Source: Bacteroidales bacterium
Lineage (GTDB): Bacteria > Bacteroidota > Bacteroidia > Bacteroidales > VadinHA17
Length of the DNA stretch: 13,860 nt
NCBI GenBank assembly: GCA_012514255.1
Contig: JAAZAP010000214.1
Span: 1 to 13,860 of the forward strand
Direction of reading: 5' to 3'
Under the pieces are notes generated by a model. That model was given only the letters and a program-made list of their open reading frames with translations. It was not told the origin of the DNA and did no database searches. Below are positions 8,311 through 13,860 of the stretch, piece after piece (position 1 is the first letter of the stretch; each line of letters opens with the position of its first letter). The translations under genes and the position numbers were made by a program.

Positions 8311-8359
8311 TTCTGATTATAAGTAATTATTGATCAAATAACCTTGAAAAATTAAACTG

Positions 8360-8367
8360 CAAAGGTA
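8360..8367 (-). promoter_or_regulatory. Candidate -7 element of the nifJ promoter
   Basis: On the minus strand the bases are TACCTTTG, a perfect match to the Bacteroidota TAnnTTTG -7 element, 49 bp before the ATG at 8310. The region 19-22 bp further upstream, which overlaps the end of rho, has no good TTTG, so the -33 part is weak. The position leaves a leader of roughly 40 nt. It implies that nifJ has its own promoter rather than depending on rho read-through. Confidence 0.5.
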
Positions 8368-8386
8368 CTCATTTTTGCTGAGATTT

Positions 8387-10438
8387 TTACTCACTGTTCA
8401 TTGAGATGAGGAACTCTTCATTGGACCGTGTCTGGGTAATGCGGTCACGGAGGAACTCCATGGCTTCCACTGAGTTCATGTCAGTCAGGTAGTTCCGCAG
8501 GATCCATATCTTGTTGAGCATATTCTTCTCAAGAAGCAGGTCTTCGCGTCTGGTGCTGGAGGCCGGAATATCAATTGACGGGTAGATCCTCCTGTTCGAG
8601 AGCTTGCGGTCAAGCTGCAACTCCATGTTGCCGGTGCCCTTGAACTCTTCAAAGATAACGTCATCCATCTTTGACCCGGTGTCTGTAAGGGCAGTTGCGA
8701 TGATAGTCAGTGAACCTCCGTTTTCAATATTCCTGGCTGCGCCGAAGAAACGTTTTGGTTTATGCAGTGCGTTTGAGTCAACCCCTCCGGACAGGACCTT
8801 GCCGGATGCCGGGGCGATAGTATTGAATGCCCTGGCGAGGCGTGTGATGGAGTCAAGCAGGATAACCACGTCATGCCCGCACTCAACAAGCCTTTTAGCC
8901 TTCTCCTGTACAATGGTTGCTATGCGCACGTGCCTTTCTGCAGGCTCGTCAAAGGTGGAGGCAATAACCTCGGCGTTGACATTGCGTGCCATCTCTGTCA
9001 CCTCCTCGGGACGCTCGTCAATGAGCAGGATCATCAGGTAGACCTCTGGGTGGAATTTGGCAATGGCATTTGCAATATCCTGCAGGAGGATTGTCTTACC
9101 GGTCTTTGGTTGGGCAACGATGAGGCCGCGCTGACCCTTGCCGATAGGGCAGAACATGTCAACTATACGGACCGAGAGGTTGCCTTCGCCGGGTTTGCAA
9201 AGAGTAAATTTCTCATTGGGGAAGAGAGGGGTGAGGTAATCAAACGGCACCCTGTCACGTATGAAGTCGGGTGACCGTCCGTTGATTTCTTCCACCTTTA
9301 TCAGCGGGAAATACTTTTCTCCTTCACGTGGAGGACGGATAGTACCCCTGATGGTGTCTCCCGTCTTGAGGCCGAAGAGCTTTATCTGCGACTGTGAAAC
9401 ATAGATGTCATCGGGTGAGCTGAGGTAGTTGTAGTCAGGTGAACGGAGGAAGCCATAACCATCAGGCATTATCTCCAGAACCCCTGTATTGGCAACAATA
9501 CCTTCAAAATCGTAAGGCCTTTCCCTTTTCTCTTCCCTGACCGGTTCACTCACTTCAGGCTGAGTCTCGGGAGTTTCTGTTGCTGCAGGGGGTATGACCA
9601 CGCCGTTATCCCTTGCGGCAGCCTTTTCCAATATCTTCGGATCAATATCCGGGTCTGTCATCCTGCCCAGGTCCTGATCATTGCCGTTGAGGGTCTCGGT
9701 AGCAAAGAGAAGCTTATCTGCCGATGGCTGATTCTGTACGTTCTGCTGGTAATTGGAACGGGACCCGGATTGACCTGCTGACTGCGGCACTTCTTCCTTC
9801 CCTGCGGGCGCATTCTGTTTCGGACGCTGGGCTCCGGCGTCACTCTTCTGCTGCCCCTGCTGATCATCCCTGTAGGTGCGGGGACGTTTATTGCGGTTTT
9901 GCTGCCACTGCTGCTGCTGTTGCTGCTTCGGCTGCTGTCCGTGCTGATCCTGCTGCTGAGGCTTCTGACCCTGCTGGCCACCCTGAGCCTCCCCTTGCTG
10001 GTGAGGCTGCTGCTGACCCCGGGATTGCTGACCCTGTTGTTGATGCTGGGTTTTGGACTGCTGTCCCTGCTGCTGAGGTTGCGGCTGTTGCTGTCCGCCG
10101 GATTGCTGCCCCTGCTGCTGTCGTGCTCTGGGCTGTTCGCCCTGCTGCCTGGATTGCTGAGCCTGTTTCTGTGGCTGATTCTGACCCTTTTTCTGGCCTG
10201 ACTTTGCAGAAGTTTTCTGCCTCTGTTGCTGGCTGCCACGGTCCTGTTTCCGCTCTGACTGCTGGCTTTCGTTCCTGCCGCCTTTACGAGTTTCAGCTGC
10301 GTCTATGGCTTGCTGGTCAAGGATCTTGTAGATAAGATCCTGTTTCTTGAGGAGTTCAACCCTCTTAATTTTGAGCTGTTTCGCTATCTCCCGCAATTCG
10401 GGAACAAGCATCTCGCTCAGTTCAAGAATATCATGCAT
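8387..10438 (-). CDS. rho: Transcription termination factor Rho with large Gln-rich disordered insert
   Basis: Rho is the hexameric RNA-dependent ATPase that binds nascent RNA and ends transcription. The order is: Rho_N helical domain (about 1-48, [20 protein letters not shown]), a long insert (about 50-305), the RNA-binding cold-shock-like domain (about 307-385, with [16 protein letters not shown]), then the RecA-type motor. Walker A is AQPKTGKT at 442-449, Walker B is LLIDERPEE at 471-479, the central loop region [17 protein letters not shown] lies at 550-566, and [17 protein letters not shown] occurs at 615-631. E. coli Rho has 419 residues; at 683 the excess is almost all the insert, whose residues 101-200 contain 48 Gln. 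Such inserts are usual in Bacteroidota Rho, and that of Bacteroides thetaiotaomicron has been reported to drive condensate formation. The core motifs are intact, so the enzyme should be active. It is divergent from rpoD and followed by nifJ after 76 bp. Confidence 0.97.
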   Translation of the reverse strand: MHDILELSEMLVPELREIAKQLKIKRVELLKKQDLIYKILDQQAIDAAETRKGGRNESQQSERKQDRGSQQQRQKTSAKSGQKKGQNQPQKQAQQSRQQGEQPRARQQQGQQSGGQQQPQPQQQGQQSKTQHQQQGQQSRGQQQPHQQGEAQGGQQGQKPQQQDQHGQQPKQQQQQQWQQNRNKRPRTYRDDQQGQQKSDAGAQRPKQNAPAGKEEVPQSAGQSGSRSNYQQNVQNQPSADKLLFATETLNGNDQDLGRMTDPDIDPKILEKAAARDNGVVIPPAATETPETQPEVSEPVREEKRERPYDFEGIVANTGVLEIMPDGYGFLRSPDYNYLSSPDDIYVSQSQIKLFGLKTGDTIRGTIRPPREGEKYFPLIKVEEINGRSPDFIRDRVPFDYLTPLFPNEKFTLCKPGEGNLSVRIVDMFCPIGKGQRGLIVAQPKTGKTILLQDIANAIAKFHPEVYLMILLIDERPEEVTEMARNVNAEVIASTFDEPAERHVRIATIVQEKAKRLVECGHDVVILLDSITRLARAFNTIAPASGKVLSGGVDSNALHKPKRFFGAARNIENGGSLTIIATALTDTGSKMDDVIFEEFKGTGNMELQLDRKLSNRRIYPSIDIPASSTRREDLLLEKNMLNKIWILRNYLTDMNSVEAMEFLRDRITQTRSNEEFLISMNSE
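9734..10279 (-). repeat. rho: Low-complexity Gln/Gly/Ser-rich coding tract in rho
   Basis: This part of rho encodes residues 54-235, dominated by CAG codons with Gly, Ser, Pro, Lys and Arg between them. The short unit QQQGQQS occurs three times exactly (residues 107-113, 122-128 and 133-139), and a run of six Gln is at 172-177. One Trp (178) and two Tyr (189 and 230) are the only aromatics. There is a basic patch [10 protein letters not shown] at 181-190 at the end of the densest Gln part. Such a tract is prone to length change by slippage. Confidence 0.9.
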
Positions 10439-10461
10439 GTTGTAGAATGTGTAGTAAAACT

Positions 10462-10473
10462 ATTTTCGAAAAT
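10462..10473 (-). promoter_or_regulatory. Palindrome in the rho leader
   Basis: ATTTTCGAAAAT is a perfect 12-bp palindrome 23 bp upstream of the rho ATG, inside the transcribed leader if the promoter at 10545-10576 is right. Flanking ACTA and TAGT extend it as an imperfect hairpin with a small bulge. It could be a DNA operator or an RNA structure near the rho ribosome site; the function is unknown. Confidence 0.3.
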
Positions 10474-10544
10474 TTTAGTGAAGTGAAGTGGGGAATGAAG
10501 CTATCCCTCCGACAGATTAACTGACTCGCGTCATTATTCCGGTG

Positions 10545-10576
10545 CAAGTTTAAATAATAATTGGTTCAAATACAAA
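10545..10576 (-). promoter_or_regulatory. Candidate rho promoter (-33 TTTG, N20, -7 TAAACTTG)
   Basis: On the minus strand TTTG (plus positions 10573-10576) is followed after exactly 20 bp by TAAACTTG (10545-10552), which matches seven of eight bases of the Bacteroidota -7 consensus including the conserved TA and TTG. The spacing fits the class. Transcription would begin near 10538, giving a rho leader of about 100 nt that includes the palindrome at 10462-10473. This is a prediction from sequence pattern only. Confidence 0.5.
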
Positions 10577-10616
10577 TTAACAGGACAAAATTTGACTAAC
10601 TGAGACTTTTTAGCAG

Positions 10617-10628
10617 TGCTGTACAGCA
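10617..10628. promoter_or_regulatory. 12-bp palindrome TGCTGTACAGCA, possible operator
   Basis: This perfect palindrome lies between the predicted rho and rpoD promoters, upstream of both. Twofold symmetry suggests a dimeric regulator site, but no matching regulator can be named. A given 306-bp region would hold such a palindrome by chance in well under one case in ten. Confidence 0.3.
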
Positions 10629-10664
10629 GGTAATTACTCATTTTTTACAAAAATGTGCAGATGG

Positions 10665-10696
10665 CTTGTTTTTTTGAGAAGTTTTCGCTAAAATTG
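10665..10696 (+). promoter_or_regulatory. Candidate rpoD promoter (-33 CTTG, N20, -7 TAAAATTG)
   Basis: CTTG at 10665-10668 and TAAAATTG at 10689-10696 are 20 bp apart; the -7 element matches seven of eight positions of TAnnTTTG. Transcription would start near 10703, about 40 nt before the rpoD ATG. A competing arrangement is TTTG at 10673-10676 with the imperfect TAAGCTTTTG at 10697-10706. The exact element is therefore uncertain. Confidence 0.4.
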
Positions 10697-10744
10697 TAAG
10701 CTTTTGCTTAAAGAAACGGCAGAAGGCATGTTATTTTATTGTCA

Positions 10745-11608
10745 ATGCGTCAGTTAAAGATAACCAAGCAGGTCACCAACCGTGATACGCCTTCTCTTGA
10801 TAAGTATCTGCAGGAGATAGGTAAGGTTGAATTGATATCGCCTGATGAGGAGGTTTCTCTTGCGCGCCGGATACGCACCGGTGATCATGATGCACTTGCC
10901 AGGCTTGTCAAGGCCAATCTCAGATTTGTCGTTTCAGTGGCAAAACAATATCAGAACCAGGGAATGACCCTTCCTGACCTCATCAACGAGGGTAACCTGG
11001 GCCTTATCAAGGCCGCACAGAGATTTGACGAGACACGCGGGTTCAAGTTCATATCCTATGCCGTATGGTGGATAAGGCAGGCTATCCTTCAGTCGCTTGC
11101 AGAACAGGCGCGGATAGTCAGGCTGCCGGTCAACAAGATAGGCTCCATAAACAGGATCAACAGGGCATATTCAAAGCTTGAGCAGGAGTATGAGCGTGAA
11201 CCCTCAGCGCAGGAGATAGCTGACCTTCTTGAGATTGCACCCGAGGATGTCAAGGAAGCCATACGCACCAACGGCCGTACACTGAGCATGGATGCGCCCA
11301 TCAGTTCGGAGGAGGACAACAACATGTACGACGTGATGCAGAATGAAGACACGCCGAGTCCTGACCGAAATCTTATCAATGAATCACTCTCATATGAGAT
11401 AGAAAAAGCCCTGAGCACACTCTCACCCCGGGAGGCAAGGGTACTGAAACTCTATTTCGGCATAGGGATGAAGCATCCCTTTACCCTTGAAGAGATAGGA
11501 GAAGAGCTGAAGCTGACAAGAGAGAGAGTGAGGCAGATCAAGGAGAAGGCCATCAAACGTATACAGTTCACTACCCGTTGCCGGATACTGAAGTCATACC
11601 TGGGATAG
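10745..11608 (+). CDS. rpoD: Primary RNA polymerase sigma factor (RpoD/SigA, Bacteroidota type)
   Basis: This housekeeping sigma factor directs RNA polymerase to the TTTG/TAnnTTTG promoters of this phylum. It has 287 residues, no region 1.1 and no long non-conserved insert, as is usual for Bacteroidota. Region 1.2 lies at about 15-47 ([16 protein letters not shown]). Region 2 is at about 52-121, with [20 protein letters not shown] (core binding) and [17 protein letters not shown] (-10 recognition and melting). Region 3 is at about 130-205, and region 4 at about 220-275 with the helix-turn-helix [23 protein letters not shown] at 10745 is chosen because MRQLKITK is the conserved N-terminus; the in-frame TTG two codons earlier (10739) is unlikely. 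It is divergent from rho and 25 bp upstream of rpe, with which it may be co-transcribed. Confidence 0.97.
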   Translation: MRQLKITKQVTNRDTPSLDKYLQEIGKVELISPDEEVSLARRIRTGDHDALARLVKANLRFVVSVAKQYQNQGMTLPDLINEGNLGLIKAAQRFDETRGFKFISYAVWWIRQAILQSLAEQARIVRLPVNKIGSINRINRAYSKLEQEYEREPSAQEIADLLEIAPEDVKEAIRTNGRTLSMDAPISSEEDNNMYDVMQNEDTPSPDRNLINESLSYEIEKALSTLSPREARVLKLYFGIGMKHPFTLEEIGEELKLTRERVRQIKEKAIKRIQFTTRCRILKSYLG

Positions 11609-11633
11609 AAACGGAACCGCTATTTTCTCTGAC

Positions 11634-12287
11634 ATGAGCCATCTTGTTGCACCCTCCCTTCTAGCTGCTGATTTTGCCAACCTCGCGTCCGAGGTGGAGA
11701 TGATCAATGAGAGCGAAGCTGATTGGCTTCACCTTGACATTATGGATGGCATCTTCGTTCCAAACATATCATTTGGCTTCCCGGTCATGGAGGCAGTGCG
11801 GGACCTCTCTGTCAAGCCACTCGACGTTCATCTTATGATCATGGAGCCCGACAGGTACCTGGAACGGTTCCGTGAAGCGGGTGCATCAACACTGACGGTA
11901 CACTATGAGACCTGCAAGCACCTGCATCGTACGGTCACCGAGATACGCAGGCTGGGTATGAGGGCCGGAGTAACCCTCAATCCGCATACGCCCGTCATGA
12001 TGCTGAAAGACATTCTTCCCTACATTGATATGGTGCTGCTGATGACAGTAAATCCCGGTTACGGGGGGCAGACCTTCATCCCCGGCAGCATTAACAAAAT
12101 AGGAGAGCTGCGCAGTATGATAGATGAAGAGGGATATGATGTCCTTATTGAGGTTGATGGTGGCGTTGACCTTCAGAATGCGCCGGTGCTTGTTCATGCA
12201 GGGGTGGATGTGCTGGTGGCGGGAAGCACGGTCTTTTCATCATCAGATCCCACGGAGGTCATCCGCAGACTGAAGGAGCCGGTGTAA
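11634..12287 (+). CDS. rpe: Ribulose-phosphate 3-epimerase
   Basis: Rpe interconverts D-ribulose 5-phosphate and D-xylulose 5-phosphate in the non-oxidative pentose phosphate pathway, in the cytosol. The 217-residue TIM barrel carries the family marks: APSLLAADF with Ser8, HLDIMDG at 33-39 (metal ligands His33 and Asp35), DVHLM at 64-68 (His66), MTVNPGYGGQ at 137-146 in the phosphate and substrate loop, and VDGGV at 174-178 (Asp175, the second catalytic acid), followed by VLVAGSTVF. Nothing is missing and the length is standard. The ATG directly precedes the conserved HLVAPSLL. It lies 25 bp after rpoD on the same strand and converges on miaA. Confidence 0.97.
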   Translation: MSHLVAPSLLAADFANLASEVEMINESEADWLHLDIMDGIFVPNISFGFPVMEAVRDLSVKPLDVHLMIMEPDRYLERFREAGASTLTVHYETCKHLHRTVTEIRRLGMRAGVTLNPHTPVMMLKDILPYIDMVLLMTVNPGYGGQTFIPGSINKIGELRSMIDEEGYDVLIEVDGGVDLQNAPVLVHAGVDVLVAGSTVFSSSDPTEVIRRLKEPV

Positions 12288-12299
12288 ATAAATATTTCT

Positions 12300-12335
12300 G
12301 CCGGCACAGGTCCGGCTTGCTTTCCGGCACCGGAA
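12300..12335. terminator. Hairpin pair between convergent rpe and miaA, possible two-way terminator
   Basis: The 48-bp gap holds GCCGG (12300-12304) paired with CCGGC (12312-12316) around a 7-nt loop, then TTCCGG (12322-12327) and CCGGAA (12330-12335) ending at the miaA stop codon. The repeated CCGG blocks can pair in several ways. No clean T-run follows in either direction (TTGCTTT on the plus strand, AGAAATATTTATTT on the minus strand), so this is a weak or atypical terminator. Confidence 0.4.
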
Positions 12336-13244
12336 TCACTGCTCTTTCAGCTGGCTCTCAATCCATGAAAACATATTCTCTTTCTGTGATGCATCAAACC
12401 AGCTGATGTCACTATCCCTGTCCCACCATGTGAGCTGTTTCCGGGCGTAACGCCTGGTATTCCTCCTGATGAGCATTATGGCTTCCTCACGGGTGATCTC
12501 CCCGTCAAACCACCTGAACATCTCGCGGTAGCCCACAGTATTAAGCGCATTGAGGCCTCTGTACTTCATCAGTGACCGGGCCTCCTCCTCAAGCCCCTCA
12601 CTTATCATTCTGTCAATCCTGGTGTCAATCCGGCGGTAGAGTTCACCGCGCTCACGCGTAAGACCCGCCTTGATGATCCTGAAATTGCGCTCTCTTACCG
12701 GAGCTGTCAGGAACGAGGAATAGGGCCTGCCGGTGCTTTCAGTAATCTCAAGTGCACGCAGGATACGACGGGGATTATGAAGATCAACCCTTGCATAATA
12801 TTCGGGATCAACCATCTTCAGTGCAATCCGTAATCCGGCAATGCCATCTCTTGTATACATCTCTGCATATCTCTGTCTTACTGCCGGATCAGTGTCGGGA
12901 ATATCATCCATTCCCCTGCAGATGGCATCCATGTAAAGCATTGAGCCACCGGTCATTACCATTACCGGATTTTCTGCGAACAGAGATGGCATGAGTCCGG
13001 TTACATCTCTCTCAAAGAGGCTGACGCTGTAATAGTCAGTTACGGAAAGAAATCCTATAAAATGATGCTTTACCTGAGCCAGCTGCTGCTCGTCGGGAGC
13101 GGCGGTGCCTATCTTCATCTCATGATAGAATTGTCTGGAGTCGCATGAGATAATATCACAACCGTGCCTGCGTGCCAGTTCAATGGCAAGCTCAGTCTTC
13201 CCCACGGCGGTGGGGCCGGGCAGGACTATAAGAGTATGTTTCAT
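12336..13244 (-). CDS. miaA: tRNA dimethylallyltransferase (i6A37 synthase)
   Basis: MiaA transfers the dimethylallyl group of DMAPP to N6 of adenosine 37 in tRNAs that read UNN codons, the first step to ms2i6A. The 302-residue protein has the P-loop GPTAVGKT at 10-17, the DSRQ motif at 35-38 (tRNA A37 and substrate contacts, within SCDSRQFYHEM), TGGSMLYMDAI at 98-108, HNPRRILRALEI at 156-167, and the C-terminal signature RRNTRRYARKQLTWW at 260-274. Length and order are normal. The ATG is placed a few residues before the P-loop strand (TLIVLPGPTAVGKT), as in the family. It follows the PRiA4-like gene by 21 bp on the same strand, probably as one transcript, and converges on rpe. Confidence 0.97.
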   Translation of the reverse strand: MKHTLIVLPGPTAVGKTELAIELARRHGCDIISCDSRQFYHEMKIGTAAPDEQQLAQVKHHFIGFLSVTDYYSVSLFERDVTGLMPSLFAENPVMVMTGGSMLYMDAICRGMDDIPDTDPAVRQRYAEMYTRDGIAGLRIALKMVDPEYYARVDLHNPRRILRALEITESTGRPYSSFLTAPVRERNFRIIKAGLTRERGELYRRIDTRIDRMISEGLEEEARSLMKYRGLNALNTVGYREMFRWFDGEITREEAIMLIRRNTRRYARKQLTWWDRDSDISWFDASQKENMFSWIESQLKEQ

Positions 13245-13265
13245 CGGACCGGGTAAGGGCAGGCG

Positions 13266-13829
13266 CTAATCCTCCTCCTCATCGAGACTGTCAGTGGTGT
13301 CAAACTCCGACAGGTCATCATCATCATCTCCCTCAAAGAAGATCTCATCATCAACAACCTCCTCGTCTATATCATCCTCATCATCATCTGTGATCACGAG
13401 GTTATTGTATTTCTTACGGGCCACCCCTCCGAAGGTTACCTGTTTGGGGGGCAGGCCCTTTGAATTGATGCATATCGGATACTCCCTCTCCTCTTCTTCC
13501 CTGAACTCACCCACATATTCCACGTAGAGGGCTCTGTCATTGAAAAAATCAAAGACATAGAGGAGTTTCTGGTTCTTGCGGAAAATCACCTCTTCAAGAA
13601 TGGCATTCTCCATGGTGGATGAACCGGCACCCATGTCAAAGAGTGTAAATTCTTCCTCCTTCTCCCAGCTCTCTGTAGCCATAAAGAAGGAGGCTATCTG
13701 GGACCTGTCAAATTCAAGCTCCTCCTGCAACGTGTTATGAAAATCAAGCAGGGACTGACTGTCGAGGAACTCAAACTCCCTCACAAACGCCTCATCTTCA
13801 TCAGATAACACCACGAATCTGTAAACCAT
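13266..13829 (-). CDS. PRiA4_ORF3 / IS1096-passenger-like protein with acidic tail
   Basis: This 187-residue protein resembles the plasmid pRiA4b ORF-3-like family, often labelled IS1096 element passenger TnpR family protein; its function is unknown despite the name. Marks are MVYRFVVLSDEDEAFVREFE at the start, LLDFHNTLQEELEFD (26-40), SFFMATESWEKEEEFTLFDM (47-66), and KLLYVFDFFNDRALYVEYVG (88-107). The last 40 residues contain 26 Asp or Glu and are surely disordered. There is no signal peptide or membrane segment, so it is cytosolic. ATG at 13829 is preferred over the in-frame GTG at 13838, because MVYRF matches the usual family N-terminus; the frame closes at 13857-13859. It precedes miaA by 21 bp. 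No transposase or inverted repeat is near, so there is no sign of a mobile element. Confidence 0.8.
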   Translation of the reverse strand: MVYRFVVLSDEDEAFVREFEFLDSQSLLDFHNTLQEELEFDRSQIASFFMATESWEKEEEFTLFDMGAGSSTMENAILEEVIFRKNQKLLYVFDFFNDRALYVEYVGEFREEEEREYPICINSKGLPPKQVTFGGVARKKYNNLVITDDDEDDIDEEVVDDEIFFEGDDDDDLSEFDTTDSLDEEED

Positions 13830-13860
13830 GACACTCACATTTTGAATGTGTGCAATTTAA

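Larger units (their letters stand above)
10439..10744. other. Divergent rho/rpoD control region without genes
   Basis: These 306 bp separate the start codons of rho (-) and rpoD (+). The stretch is clearly AT-richer than the flanking genes and has no ORF of note. It contains the two candidate promoters listed separately, a 12-bp palindrome ATTTTCGAAAAT at 10462-10473, a 12-bp palindrome TGCTGTACAGCA at 10617-10628, a short hairpin TAAGC-TTTT-GCTTA at 10697-10710, and the tandem GTGAAGTGAAGTG at 10479-10491 in the rho leader. No tRNA, riboswitch or small RNA could be recognised by eye. Confidence 0.8.

Noticed and set aside
8341..8389. CTCA/TGAG inverted repeat near TTTTT at the end of rho as a terminator
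   Set aside because: The stem is only 4 bp and AT-rich, and the T-run is on the plus strand, the wrong side for rho. No convincing rho terminator was found here.
9899..10201. Open frame on the plus strand giving a Leu-rich, membrane-like 100-residue peptide opposite rho
   Set aside because: It is the antisense image of the CAG-rich Gln tract (CTG read as Leu). It has no start context, no promoter, and sits wholly inside a certain gene.
9724..10335. 203-codon plus-strand frame antisense to rho
   Set aside because: It is a composition artefact of the low-complexity tract with Ala/Val-rich translation and no recognisable domain; rho is unambiguous on the other strand.
10739..10747. TTG at 10739 as the start of rpoD
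   Set aside because: ATG two codons later gives the conserved MRQLKITK N-terminus.
13294..13527. Ser-rich plus-strand frame opposite the acidic tail
   Set aside because: It is the antisense of GAT/GAG-rich codons (Asp/Glu read as Ser/Ile); no independent support.
13266..13838. IS1096-type mobile element suggested by the family name of the acidic-tailed gene
   Set aside because: No transposase, terminal inverted repeats or target duplication are visible and the neighbours are core genes; the label is a family name only.
1..13860. CRISPR arrays, tRNA or rRNA genes, prophage, toxin-antitoxin or defence genes
   Set aside because: I looked in all gaps (longest 306 bp) and found no regularly spaced repeats, cloverleaf, rRNA-like sequence or small gene pair; coding space is filled by core genes.

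Overview
The window looks like core chromosome from a member of the Bacteroidota, most likely an anaerobic or fermentative Bacteroidales-type bacterium. The evidence is a 287-residue primary sigma factor without region 1.1, a Rho factor with a very large Gln-rich disordered insert, promoters resembling TTTG-N20-TAnnTTTG rather than TTGACA/TATAAT, almost no Shine-Dalgarno sequences, and a one-polypeptide pyruvate:ferredoxin oxidoreductase. The sequence is of medium GC, densely coding, and shows no IS element, phage gene, CRISPR array, tRNA or rRNA.

Layout from left to right. (1) 2-412 (+): 3' part of a YciO/YrdC/Sua5-family gene cut by the window edge. (2) 430-4642 (-): a compact gene group transcribed ruvX, def, comEC, trkA (16S rRNA maturation nuclease, peptide deformylase, shortened DNA-uptake channel, K+ transporter NAD-binding subunit). 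(3) 4696-4725: a textbook intrinsic terminator serving nifJ. (4) 4745-8310 (-): nifJ, with a single-base disruption of its reading frame at codon 5. (5) 8387-10438 (-): rho. (6) 10439-10744: a 306-bp divergent control region with candidate promoters for rho and rpoD and two 12-bp palindromes. (7) 10745-12287 (+): rpoD then rpe. (8) 12288-12335: a hairpin-rich convergent gap. (9) 12336-13829 (-): a PRiA4_ORF3/IS1096-passenger-like protein with a strongly acidic tail, followed by miaA.

Most genes are housekeeping: transcription initiation and termination (rpoD, rho, back to back and divergent), RNA and protein maturation (ruvX, def, miaA, YciO-like), central carbon metabolism (nifJ, rpe), ion and DNA transport (trkA, comEC). 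I see no novel multi-gene system. The points that deserve attention are the nifJ start region, where the conserved N-terminus is read only after a -1 shift at an A_AAA_AAT heptamer (or after correcting a homopolymer error); the Rho disordered domain; the short ComEC with a GTG start abutting a hairpin; and the rho/rpoD divergent control region.
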